From contig CM037593.1 in the NCBI GenBank assembly GCA_021018995.1, positions 32,935,810-32,999,809 of the forward strand: DNA of 64,000 nucleotides, given 5' to 3'. The notes below the pieces were generated by a model that was given only the letters and a program-made list of their open reading frames with translations, searched no databases and was not told where the DNA came from. Shown in pieces: positions 1 through 10,349 of this stretch; position 1 is the first letter of the stretch, and each line of letters starts with the position of its first letter. The translations under genes and the position numbers were made by a program. This DNA comes from Chloranthus sessilifolius (lineage: Eukaryota; Streptophyta; Magnoliopsida; Chloranthales; Chloranthaceae).

Positions 1-949
1 TTGACTTTGATTGGGTCGACCTCGATCCCTCTCCTGCTGACGATGAACCCTAGCAGTTTCCCTGACATGGCGCCAAATGCGCACTTATGTGGATTCAGAT
101 GTAGTCGATACTTCCTCAGCCTTTCAAACAGCTTCTGAAGATTTACCAAATGATCGCTTCGCTCTAGTGACTTGGCTATCATGTCATCGACATACACTTC
201 AATCTCTCGATGCATCATGTCATGAAATAGTGCAGTCATAGCACTCTGGTACATTGCGCCAGCATTCTTTAGCCCGAATGGCATGACTCGATAGCAAAAG
301 GTTCCCCAGGGGTAATGAATGTTGTTTTCTCGCGATCGACCTCTACCATTTTGATCTGATTGTATCCTAAGAATCCATCCATAAAAGAAAGCATCCCGTG
401 CTTAGCTGTGTTATCGACCAAGATGTCGATGTGTGGCAATGGGAAATCGTCCTTTGGGTTTGCTCTATTCAAATTACGGAAATCGATACACATGCGGACC
501 TTTCCATCCTTCTTTGGCACAGGTACAATATTGGCTAGCCATTGCTGGTATTTGGATACCATGAGAAACCCTGCATCATACTGCTTGATGACCTCATCTT
601 TGACTTTCAACATCCACTTGGGTCAGAGACGTCTCAGCTTCTGCTTGACTGGCTTCATATTAGGGTAGAGGGGCAACTCATGCTCGACCAAATCAGTGTC
701 CAGACCAAGCATGTCCTCATACGACCAGACAAAAATGTCTTGGTATGATCGAAGGAAGTCGATCATGCTTTTTCTTTCCTCAGGAGACAGTGATGTTCCG
801 ATTTTGGTTATCCTGGGAACCTCCTCAGTTCCTAGATTGTTTTCTTCGGTCTCTTCGACAATGGGGGTAGGGCCATGCTCAAAGTCGGCAAATCGGTGAA
901 GGAGCTCATCAGGGAGATCCTCGAAGGGGACATCTTCGTCCAGACTCAT
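1..949 (-). pseudogene. E1 pol: linker and reverse transcriptase remnant
   Basis: Two open blocks (about 623-949 and 269-613) and the sequence down to position 1 encode the upstream linker and RT of a Tat-type element. The linker contains DIFVWSYEDM, the typical lead-in to Ty3/gypsy RT. The RT block shows KKDGKVRMCIDFRNLN and LSFMDGFLGYNQI, and the catalytic YVDDM motif is encoded around 171-200. RT copies the element RNA into DNA in virus-like particles. The domain is cut by the window edge, so RNase H and integrase are not seen. It is a fossil with a few breaks. Identification of family is firm; the exact sub-branch is less so. Confidence 0.9.
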
Positions 950-1281
950 GATCCCTACCTCTTCTTGTATGTCTACAGGGAAGGGGTCGATTTCACGTGG
1001 GACGGGTATTTTGATTAAGGCATCCTCTTATGGGACATTTTCTAGAATTTTAAATGACAATATTTTTGGACTTCAGATTTTTTCAATGTTTTTAGGATTT
1101 TATATTTTTTCCATGTTTTTGAAATTTTTATTTTCTTCTATGTTTTTGAGATTTTTGTTTTCTTCTATGTTTTTGAGATTTTTGTTTTCTTCGAAAACGG
1201 GCCCTTGGCCAGGTGGGTTTGTGTATATACAAGGTATTACCTGCAAAGAGCTTATCTCACTTTTTATAGGTTGTTTTTTTT

Positions 1282-2628
1282 TCAGAAATAGGTGCCAAAC
1301 TTTAGGCAACTTCCTGCTTCCAGAGTTTGGGGCAAAGATGCCCAGTTACATACCTGAGGGGCTGCTTCTTTACCTGTTGGGATGGAGGGTGCTGACTGAT
1401 ATGGCTCATTGGAGTCGGCCTCTATCATATTGGTCCCCATTTCGTCTGAGATCATATCCTCAAAAGATAACATGGCTTTGTGGTGATTCACCACGGGGGG
1501 AGTTTGTTCAGGTACCGACCGTCGTTCCTCGAAAAGGGACAATGAGGCCAAATCTATCTCCAAGATGGGAAGGGAGATCTGGGGATTGGTGGGATGGATT
1601 GGGGCTTTAGGTTTGTGTGGGTTCAAATGGGTTGCCCCATTTTGATAGATCTTTACGACCACTGCGCTAACAAAAGAATCCCTGATGTGCGGCCTAAGGT
1701 GAGGTTTCTCTTCTATGTTGATTCCTCGAGCTTTTGCAGTCGCGGCGACCCTGGCTTTCTCTTTGGCCTCTCAGACCTCTTGCTCTGTGGGCTTATATCC
1801 TAGCCCGAATCTTACTTTTTGTCCCTTAGCCACAATTGGCTCTCTTCTGCCTTATAATTTGGGTCTTAGACCCCTTCCTTTCTGATAGCCCCACTTTTGG
1901 AGCATTGCCACTGCCACTACCATACCGCCTCCCATTTTAGACGTGATGCCCTCAATAGGTTCAGGGAGTATAGCTGACACCTCATACTCAAAATTGTGGA
2001 GGTCGACGTCTTCAGCGGTGTGTGGTACATCCAGCATATTGGATTTTTCAACGCTATTGGCGGCCTTTTCTTTCTCACTGTGCCCCTCTCTAATAATTGT
2101 GATAATCTTATGCCCAGATGCAAATTTGAGTTTCCGGTGCAATGTGGAAGGTATGGCTCCGACTTTGTGCAGCCACGGGCGCCCCAATAACAGATTAAAT
2201 GAGGATTTGATATCCATGACTTTAAACAAGATGGAAAAGGTCATTGGCCCTATCAACAGCTCAAGATCAACTTCTCCCATTATTTCTCTCATGGTATTGT
2301 CAAACCTTCTAGCACTGGTTCTGGTGGGCCTTAACATGCATGGATCAACCCCAATCTTGGCGGCGGTTCTCAACAAGCATATATTCAATGCAGACCCATT
2401 ATCGATTAGTACCAAGGGGATAATCCTATTTTCAGACTCAACGGTTATATTCAAAGATTTTGAGTGGCTACCTCCTTCCTCAGGTAAATCGGCATCAGAA
2501 AAAGAAATGGCATTTGGGGCCATCACTTGACCAATTATTTGCCCGACTTCATCTGGGCTAATTTGGAGTGATACATGCGTATTTTTTAACGCCCTCATTA
2601 ATGCTTGAAAATGGAGTGGGGACGTCAT
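1282..2628 (-). pseudogene. E1 pol: aspartic protease, G-patch and linker remnant
   Basis: The block 1852-2628 holds a retroviral-type aspartic protease with the active-site motif LIDNGSALNI followed about 80 residues later by FNLLLGRPWLH, the usual spacing. Directly after it comes a G-patch-like segment (KWGYQKGRGL) and, in 1282-1860, the conserved FGLGYKPTEQE tail. A G-patch next to the protease is common in Tat and related plant elements and may help RNA handling. The protease would mature the Gag-Pol polyprotein. The region is a fossil and lies downstream of gag on the same strand. Confidence 0.88.
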
Positions 2629-2772
2629 TAATAGATCCTATACAGTGATATGGGCAGGCATTCTTCTCAGTTGTGTCTCCAGTATATGCTCTCGACTCAT
2701 CTTCTCGAAGGGGTTCACCGCGCTGTCTTTCTTTCCTTTGGGTTGGGCCCGTGCTGCTGGTAGTATTTCTGG

Positions 2773-3990
2773 CTACTTCGATATTCTCCCTGACCTGGTA
2801 ATAAAATCTACTGCCCCTTCTCTGCTGCTGCTATCGGCATTGACATCTGTTTGTTCATAGCTTAGCGGGACCTGATGAGGATCATAGGCTGGTACTGAGA
2901 GCTGGAGTGGTGTGGCAGTCGGTGCTTGAGATATTTGTACGGTGGGCTCAGAGGGCGTGGACAACACCTGATTTATTTCGGTGGTGGAGGGTTGGGTGGA
3001 CAGATTGGACCAAATGGCGGTGGTGGAGCTTGAGGGTGGTGGCATTGGAGGGAAGGAGGTGAAAGTAGGCCATTGATAGCTAGTGGGTGCTAGCGACAGA
3101 TGGAGGGTCTGATGGACCGTTAGGTAATTGATCGGAGTGGTGGAATTCGCTGGTGGTTGAACTGGGGGTGATAGAGTGGGCGCAGGCCATTGATAACTGA
3201 TGGGTGCGGGTGTTGGATTGGGGGCCTGTTGGCTCATCGGGTAATCAATGGGGGTTGTGGTGTATGGTGGTAGTTGAAATGGGGCGAGCACAGGCCATTG
3301 ATAACTGGTAGGTGCGGGTGTAGGATTGGGGGCCTGTTGGCTCATCGGGTAATTGATGGGGGTTGTGGGGTATGGTTGGTATGCATTGATATTCACATAA
3401 TTGATGGGTGTGGGCGATGGAAAGTATGCCCTGAGATCCAAGGGTTCAATTTGTGAAGTCGGGTTGGGGAAATAATCTGACAAATTTAGGGGTTCAACTA
3501 CCCCTATATTCCTCTCTTCAACATTTCTTAACAGCGGTGCTACATAACTCTCCCGATCATTGATGTAATCAGATGGGTCAAATTCAAACTCCTCCTCATC
3601 TTCTATCATTCCGATGGTGGGCCTGGGACCTGCTCCTCCGATAGGATGTGGGGGTAGTGGTACTTGATGAATATTAGCATGCTGAGAAGGTGCAGGGGGA
3701 ATGATTTTCCTGGCATCGATTAAATCTTGGATGGCATGCTTCAATGGGAAGCAGCGATCAGTAGGGTGACCCGGACCCTGATAAAAATTACAGTGGGTAT
3801 TTAGGTCATAGTTCTTTGGGATTGGGTGAGGAGGGGGTTGCGATTGGCGGATAGCCACTAATCCCTTTTCTACTAATAGGGGCAAAAGTACACTCAAAGA
3901 TTGCCCCAGAGGTGTAAAGACTCGGTCGTAGCGGGCTCTCCTCTGTTCCGGGGTCATTTGAATTCCTTGCCCATTCCCCATTCTTTGCAT
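2773..3990 (-). pseudogene. E1 gag C-terminal part: zinc-knuckle-like segment and proline-rich spacer
   Basis: This 405-codon block sits between the gag core and the protease. Near its start it has CNFYQGPGHPTDRCFPLK, the modified C-x-GH-x-C nucleic-acid-binding segment seen in Tat gag proteins, followed by a helix-like AIQDLIDARK. The remainder is rich in Pro, Gln and Tyr with an acidic patch (EDEEEFEFDPSDYIND) and then imperfect repeats. It probably binds element RNA and acts as a spacer in the particle. No other function can be read from it. Confidence 0.8.
2980..3420 (-). repeat. Imperfect tandem repeat of about 120 bp in E1 gag spacer
   Basis: Three to four diverged copies encode a unit of about 40 residues built around TTPINYPMSQQAPNPTPAP and SYQWP. 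The same DNA words recur near 3200, 3330 and 3380. Such internal expansion is expected in a fast-evolving spacer. Confidence 0.75.
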
Positions 3991-4049
3991 CTGCTCAGGC
4001 CTAACTGGTGCTAGTGGGGCTGCCTGAAATTGAAATGGAGCAGTATTAT

Positions 4050-4731
4050 TATTGGGCCTGGTGTTGGCTATGTTCTGGACATCGCCCCCTGTTCTCTTCT
4101 CGTTCCTCTACTCAGAAAATCTTCTGACCCCGCTAGGGCCCCCTGAAGTATTCTTACTCAAATGCCCTTCCCTTATGGCATCCTCGCAGCAGTTGGCATT
4201 CCTCACCAAATCCGCAAAACTAGACTGCTGTTGGTCTACAAGAAAATTAAAGATCACTGGCAGAGTGTTCTTCGAAATCATCTCTATTTACTCATCATCC
4301 GGTATTCTATTTCAGACTTGAGCTGCCAGTGCTCTCCATCGCCCTAAGTAGTCACTGAAGGTCTCATTTGGATTTTGCTTTAAACTGGCCAAACTAGACT
4401 TGCGCGATTCAATATCAGTATTATAGACATACTATTACTGTAACAAATGTGCTAAATCTTTCCATGTCTTCATCATGGATGGTTCAAGAGATGTGAACCA
4501 CCTCAGGGCCGGTCGGGTTAAACTTTTCTGAAAGACTTTTATTAGCAGTCTTTCGTCCCCTCCGTACTGGCACATGTCCCCACAATAGGACTTGAGGTGT
4601 GCGATCGGGTTGCCTGTGCCATTATACTTGTCGAATACTGGCATATTAAATTTGGGGGGTAAGGGGACCTCAGCGAACAGGCATAGGTCTGTGAAGTCCT
4701 TGCCGTGGATTTCAGCACCACCTATTTTCAT
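4050..4731 (-). pseudogene. E1 gag core (retrotransposon Gag domain) remnant
   Basis: The open block 4435-4731 carries PKFNMPVFDKYNGTGNP, then LKSYCGDM and ALRWFTSLEP, which are the landmarks of the plant Retrotrans_gag domain (compare PPKFTKYNGTGNP and ALDWFARLSL in E2 gag). The following sequence down to about 4050 continues the helical part. Gag forms the particle shell that packages element RNA. The domain is a fossil with a few breaks. Confidence 0.88.
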
Positions 4732-4871
4732 CAGCTGCTTTTGTATTTTGTCTAGTTGTTCTTTCAGCTGCTCTAACTCTTTCTATATAGGGGCCGCTTT
4801 CTCGGCTGTCAGTCAGACTTCACTCTGGGCTACCAGGGGGTGGGCAATTACTGGTGGAGGGTTGAGGCTGG

Positions 4872-6316
4872 TCAATGCCCCAGCATAGGCCCCGCTGTTC
4901 CTAATCTCATCCTCTTCATACTGCGGGTTAGCATACTGTGCAGTGAAGGCGGGATTCTCCTGTTGTTGTTACATGGGTTGGACTGTAATAACATGAGTGG
5001 GGGTTGGGGAGCCCATTGGGGGTGAGGAAAGGTTTGTTGGGTGAAGGGCATTTGGCTTTGAGGTGGGGTTGGATAGGGCCATTGGGTGTGAGGGAAGGTT
5101 TGAGGATGGCCTTGGGGTGTGGGGCCATGGGCAAATTGGGTTTGAGGTATGACATGGGTTTGACCTAGATGTGAAGGTTGGGTTAAATGTTGGAGGTATT
5201 GTGGAAGGTATGAGTGTGGGGTTTGGGTTTGGGCCATGAACCCTTGATCATTTTGGGCCATAGGCCACTGATGGGTTTGGGGCATGGGCCCCTGATAGGT
5301 TTGGGCCATGGGCCCTAGATAGGTTTGGGCCATGGGTCCTTGATGGGTCTGGCCCGTGGGCCCTTGGTGGGTCTGGGTCATGGGCCCTTGATGGGTTTTG
5401 CCCAATGGGCTTATTGGGTCTGGGCCATGGGCCTTTGACAAGTCTAGGCCATGGGCCCTTGATGGGTCTGGCTCATGGGCCCTTGATGGGTCTGGGCCAT
5501 GGGCCTTGTTAGGTCTGGGCCATGGGCCCTTGACGGGTCTGGCCCGATGGACCTTGATGGGTCTGAGCCATGGGCCATTGGTGGATTTGGGCCATGGGCC
5601 ACTGATGGGTTTGGCCCAATGGGCCTTGGGGGATATGGGTAATGGGGTTTTGGGCCAATGGGCCTTGGGGATGATGGGTAGTGGGGTATTGGGCCCTGGG
5701 GCCCTGGAGATCATGGATGGTGGGGTATTGGGCCATGAGGCCCTGAGATGTGCGGGAAAAGGGGGTTTGGGCCAATGGGCCTTGGGGTACGCGGGAGTTT
5801 GGAGTTTGGGCCATTTGGCCTTGGGGTGTATGGATGGTGTGGATTATGGGAGGTTGATGGGGGTCATGGGGGGGTGAAGCATGGAGGCTTGCTAAGGTAT
5901 GGGATGGATTCATGGATGTGGGGTGTGGAGGAGAGATATTTTGGGAAGCCCTCCATGAGGAGTATGCTTCGAACATCTCCTCCATCATGGCCATGGAAGG
6001 GGGGTCGGATGTTGATGGTGGATTTAATGGATGGTTGGGTATGGACGAGGTGGATGTGAAGGGAAAATTGTGTATGGCCATGGTAGATGATGGGATAGGG
6101 GATGGTTTGGGCAAAAGATGGGGAATGGGGGGTTGGACTTTGGATATTTTGGGGGGTAGTGGTTGGGAATATGGGGGCGCCGAATGGGCCGGTGATGGTA
6201 AAGGGGGGTTGGGTGAGGGGGATGGTGGAAAAAACTTCTCCCGAATGGGAGTGGGTTAGAGAATGTGGCGGGGAGGAGTCGAGATCGGCGTAAGCCGGGT
6301 CCACTACGCACGACAT
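4872..6316 (-). pseudogene. E1 gag N-terminal region, extremely proline/glutamine-rich
   Basis: Overlapping open blocks cover this stretch on the minus strand. The start near 6114-6316 is rich in Pro, Ser and His with a short helix-like segment (MAMMEEMFEAYSSWRASQ). The middle is a long array of a ten-residue unit related to GPMAQTHQ (see the repeat entry), and the end has PQ-rich words such as PYPTPPQSQMPF. No known fold is visible; it looks disordered. The position directly before the gag core suggests it is the Gag N-terminus or a separate leader ORF. The start codon cannot be fixed. Confidence 0.6.
5215..5860 (-). repeat. 30-bp tandem repeat array coding a ten-residue unit (E1)
   Basis: On the plus strand the words GGGCCATGGGCCC and TTGATGGGTCTG alternate about twenty times with a period close to 30 bp. 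On the minus strand each unit encodes roughly GPMAQTHQ plus two residues. The period is a multiple of three, so the array can grow or shrink without changing frame. The DNA word is itself close to a palindrome. Confidence 0.85.
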
Positions 6317-6319
6317 TCT

Positions 6320-7489
6320 TCGGGAGCAGGTCGGGTAAGGGTGCCTTGGATAAGGCTCAAAAATCCTCCTCCTTCTTCCCCTACGGGATAACGGAGGGCA
6401 AGATGATGCCGTTGTGCCGGCACCACAAACTATATATTTTTTTGGGTTTTGATTATATATATATATTTTTTTGAATTTTATGAAAACTTTTTTTAAAAAA
6501 TAAAGGTTCCGAGGCCTTGGAATTCCCTCTTAGGGTGGCTCTCGTACCTTAATTCAAGATCCGCGGCGACGGTTCCGATGCACTTCGAAAGAATTGAAGG
6601 AGAACCTTCGATCTATTGAAGGCACAGAAATCAAGGCAAATGACCCGATCCCCCGAAATGAGCCAAAAAGAAGTTGCCTTCTCTTGACCGGCGGGGGCGT
6701 ATTGGGTGTCGGAGATGGCGAGGCCTAAACAAGGCACTATACACACTGATCAGGGAACTCTGGAGGTGGAAAGGGCCAAGGATTCGGGTTGGGTGCTGCT
6801 AAACAGACCTGGCGCAACTAATACTTGTGCCCAGGTTGCAGGGGAGAAATTTTACACTGGCGCAACTATTAGTTGCGCCAAGGTAAAATCTTGGGATTTA
6901 AAGCTGGCACAACTATTAGTTGCGCCAGTTATAAATTCCAGTGTTTTTACACTGGCGTAACTAATACATGCGCCAGGCAGAAACTGCCTCTCCAGAATAA
7001 AAAACAGCAGCCACTGATGCGAGAAATGAGTCTCTTTTTTGGTTTTTTGTGGAAGCTAGGCTTCTAGGAACTGAGCTATTTTTTTTGGGTGATCGATTCT
7101 CTCCTCACCGCACCTAATGGATTGAGTCCGGTATAACTCGCTAATGCGCTCCCTAAGGGTTTTAAGCTTCGGAATGGGAACCAACCCGATATACCTCCAG
7201 CGCAAGCGCCTTCTCAGATACTAGGTGGGCTGGGACTTTTCTGGATCATCACCACTAGGGACTGCCGCCATACTAAGACCCGAGTATTTGTATGTGTGCC
7301 TAACCCAACCCCTTTGAAAAATCTACCCCGCAAAATAAATTAATTAAGCTCCCTAACTTGGTTCAATTTTAATTTTTTTCAAAGCTTTTCTCTTTTTTTG
7401 GAAGTTTTCTTTAGTTCAAAGACCGGGGGTGATTATCGCATGCCGCCACTACGGGTCGGCGTCCACTGTTAGGATATGAATGTAAAAAA
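6320..7489 (-). other. E1 untranslated leader, first part
   Basis: No credible coding sequence is visible here. The stretch holds a palindrome cluster (separate entry), an A/T-rich piece at 6425-6510 with TATATA words, and single-copy sequence. It lies between the primer site and gag of E1 and is taken as leader. Long leaders are usual in large Tat/Ogre-type elements. Confidence 0.55.
6809..6976. promoter_or_regulatory. Four 25-bp palindromes at 47-48 bp spacing upstream of E1 gag
   Basis: Copies lie at 6809-6834, 6857-6881, 6904-6928 and 6952-6976, so the starts are 48, 47 and 48 bp apart. The unit is an arm CTGGCGCAACTA, one central base, and the reverse complement of that arm. The inner copies are nearly perfect; the outer ones carry changes. 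The same motif occurs in the E1 and E3 LTRs and upstream of both E3 antisense genes. A role as a protein-binding array is inferred from the symmetry and phasing. Confidence 0.75.
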
Positions 7490-7785
7490 AATGACGGGGT
7501 CAGTCAAGCGACTAGGCGGGAAATATAAAGTGCTGAAATTTAAAGCCGAATTGTAAAGGGAAGTAAGAAAGGTGCCAGTCAAGTGACTAGGCGAAAATTA
7601 CTAAAATGTAAAGCGAAAACGTAGGGGTGAGTAAAAAAAGGTGTCAGTCAAGTGATTAGGCAAAAATGGCTGAAATTTAAAGCCGAATCGTAGGGGTAAG
7701 TAAGAAAGGTACCAGTCAAGTGACTAGGCGAAGATTGTTGAAATTTAAAGCGGAAACATAGGGGTGAGTAAAATGATGTAATCGG
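7490..7785. repeat. Four-copy tandem repeat (68-75 bp) in the E1 leader
   Basis: The word CAGTCAAGYGACTAGGC occurs at about 7501, 7576, 7645 and 7713, each followed by a similar A/G-rich stretch (TGAAATTTAAAGC then GGGGTGAGTAA). The core AGTCA-AG-TGACT is a small dyad. No coding potential is visible. Confidence 0.85.
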
Positions 7786-8039
7786 AGGGGTGATGTTAAG
7801 ACCTGAAAAGTACCACTTTTCACCCCTGAACTTAATCTCTGTTAGACCCTGAATCATTTAATAAATGTGTTTTAAGTCTATCCAGTAGGTAATAAGCAGC
7901 AGCTGCAAATAAGCCCCTAACCATGCCATGAAGCCTACTGTTGCCCCAGAAGTTCCTCAGAAGAAAGAAGGTTGAACCCAGACAAAGAATTGGCTGCAAC
8001 ATAGGCACAGCAAAGCAGAAACAAATCAACAAGAATACC

Positions 8040-8560
8040 TCGCACAGATGTCGCAGGGCTCAATTGAACCAGAAAGAATGCGTTGCATAGTTGTCGCGAG
8101 CTTCTGAAGGGAGCACACCAACTGGTCGCGCAGTCTTCGCGCCGTTCGCGCGTAGATGGAAGTCAGCAGGGAGTAAAAAGCATACTTCACACGGTCCTCA
8201 TGAGGCTCAGTCATAAGCACTCGCGCAGCTCAAGAAATGAGTCTTCAACCTTCGCGCGATTCACTGAATAGAAAGAGCTCCAGGCATTCCTATGCACAGC
8301 CGTCGCACAGTGGCTGCGGGATACAAACTTTTAAGGAACTGCTCGTGCGATCCAGAATCCCATGTACATTGTTTTCTTCGTGAGGATCGCTGCGGGATTC
8401 ACCAAGTAACGAACTGCACGCGCAATTCTCGCGCCATTCAAATAGAAAGAGCAATCCCGCGACGACCAGAGCATCCTCGCGATGACCAAAGTACCAATCT
8501 CGCGACTGCAAGAGCTTCAAGTCAAATCAACCCCTCGATGCTAATTCTATCACGCGATAA
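8040..8560. promoter_or_regulatory. Cluster of TCGCG/CGCGC words upstream of a TATA box in S
   Basis: At least a dozen copies of words such as TCGCGC, TCGCGA and CACGCG lie within about 500 bp, in a background where CpG is otherwise scarce. A TATA box (CTATATAAGCC) follows near 8773-8783. This looks like the U3 promoter part of an LTR. Function is inferred. Confidence 0.5.
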
Positions 8561-9106
8561 GATTTGGAAAGCCTTTCTACCTAGCGACGCTCGGGTTCTT
8601 AACTTCTCCCCACTTTTGCAGGGGTAATCTAGGAACTTCCAGCAATTAGGGCACACACTCCAATGCTCCAATCTCTATGCACACGCCCTGAGGCATCCAA
8701 GGGACAGGAATGGACTGCAATTGCATTGATAAAATTAGGGTTTTCCTAACCCTAATTCTCACACAACTGACTGCTATATAAGCCTAAGCCTAGTTCAGGT
8801 TTAGGGGACTACTGGACTGGACGTTTGTACTCCTTGAAACCAACTGTAGAATTACAATAGGCTAAGGTTAGGGTTTAGGAGTTTTCTTTTCCTTTTTCCT
8901 TCTCTCCATAGTCCAGCACTTGCTGGCTATGCCTTTGTATGATTATTTGGTATAGTTTTAATGGAGTTTTATAATAGGATCTATTGCATGTATGGGATTG
9001 GTGTTTTATGAGTTATTCTGTACAAGGCTGCTGCCTTGAGATCCTCCATTACTAAGTTGTATTGTAAGTAATGGAGGATTGTCTTTAAGGTTTTACTTAG
9101 ATCCAA

Positions 9107-9780
9107 GTGCCCTGTGTGTCCAAGTTAGCCACATTGCAGGCCTAGCCCCACCATGGGACCCACTAAATCTGAATCCCCATGGGAGCTTGAGCTGGTAGCC
9201 TTGTGAACATGGTGGCGGCAACAATGTTCTTGTTCTGTCTTAGACCTCTGTGAGGAAGATAGCCTTTGTGGATAGTCTGTAACCATTCAAGTGGACAGAT
9301 TATAGCCCTAGGGTGAGGCCAATTCATAGATCTAAGACAGATTCTTCTTCTCTGCACTTGTGCTTGTAGCCTTGTGAGAGATTGTGCAGAGACAGACTCT
9401 CCTGCATTTGTGTAGACCCACCATCAGATGGCAGATGTGATCTGGCTGTAGAGATTGTAGGCTTGTGACTGGATCACTGCTGTCTTTCTAAAGCAGTGAA
9501 CAGTTAAGCTTAAAAGTCAGTACTCAAACTCTTACTGGTTCTGTGTGTCTAGGCCAGTGCACGTTGTAGGCCTAGCCCCACACACAGAACTTTAGAGGTT
9601 GAGGTTCCTATGGATTCTTGAGCTTGTAGCCTAGATGAAGTAGTGCCTACAATGATAAACTTGTTCTGACCCATCTCTGGATTGTAGTTCTCCTATTGGA
9701 TAGTCTGTGACCATTTAAGTGGGCAGGTTATAGCCATAAGGGATTGGATCATGGCACAGGGGTGAGTTAGATCCTTTCTC
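9107..9780 (+). repeat. Diverged tandem duplication of about 430 bp in S
   Basis: The order CCTGTGTGTCC, GCAGGCCTAGCCCCAC, AGCTTGAGCTGGTAGCC, TTGTTCTG, GGATAGTCTGT and AGGTTATAGCC-like words seen from 9107 to about 9345 returns, diverged, from about 9537 to 9780. The two copies lie in the half of S downstream of its TATA box. No open reading frame spans them. Confidence 0.7.
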
Positions 9781-10329
9781 CTCTTTGGTGATAATGTAGC
9801 CATTGGACAGGATTTCTATAGTAGCAGATCTGAGTCTGAGTTATAAGACCCATCAAATTTGTACCTAATAGCATACTTCTCACCCTTTTATATTTATTTT
9901 CACACACTCCATCACTCTTCTAAACCCTTTCTGTAGTTTAGGTATTAGGTTACCTTAGGATTTATATAATAGTGACCTTAAATCCCCTTCCATTAGAATT
10001 GCCAGATCTGTAGCCAGATCTGGAGGGCCTACTATAGATAGCTCCCTTGGAGCTTTAGATCAACTTTTCCTGTAGGATAAACTCTTATTAAAACTTCCTA
10101 CAATAGGCCCTATATCTTACAGATCTGTGTATTTTTAGGCTTGCTGCTCTTTAACTCACCTTTTATTTTCACTAACCCAATTCTTATCACCATTTCCAAT
10201 ACAGTCAGTAGCAAGCACTTAAAATACCTCAATAGGTGAGTACAAAAAATAGCAAAAATAAAATAAAAAAATAGCAATAAAATGTTAGAAAAAAAAAGGC
10301 CTAGTTCAAGGGGAAGCTCTACTAGCTAC

Positions 10330-10347
10330 TCCCCAGCAGAGTCGCCA
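10330..10347 (-). other. E1 primer-binding site
   Basis: On the minus strand the sequence TGGCGACTCTGCTGGGGA starts two bases after the end of the 5' LTR. Sites of this type start minus-strand DNA synthesis from a host tRNA and are common in Tat/Ogre-type plant elements, where they are usually assigned to an arginine tRNA. The tRNA assignment is from memory of the family and not checked. Confidence 0.8.
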
Positions 10348-10349
10348 TC

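Larger units (their letters stand above)
7794..10234 (+). mobile_element. S: candidate solo LTR inserted in the E1 leader
   Basis: The stretch starts with TGTTAAGACC and is flanked on both sides by GGTGA (7789-7793 and 10235-10239), which fits a 5-bp target duplication. Inside are a cluster of TCGCG-type words (8040-8560), a TATA box near 8773-8780 and a transcribed-looking second half, which is the usual order of an LTR. No internal protein domain is present, so a solo LTR is the simplest reading. The 3' end reads AATA rather than the usual CA, which weakens the call. Family unknown. Confidence 0.5.

Noticed and set aside
7832-8627. Short open frames on both strands in S
   Set aside because: They overlap each other in opposite frames, show no family motif and lie in a promoter-like CpG-word cluster.
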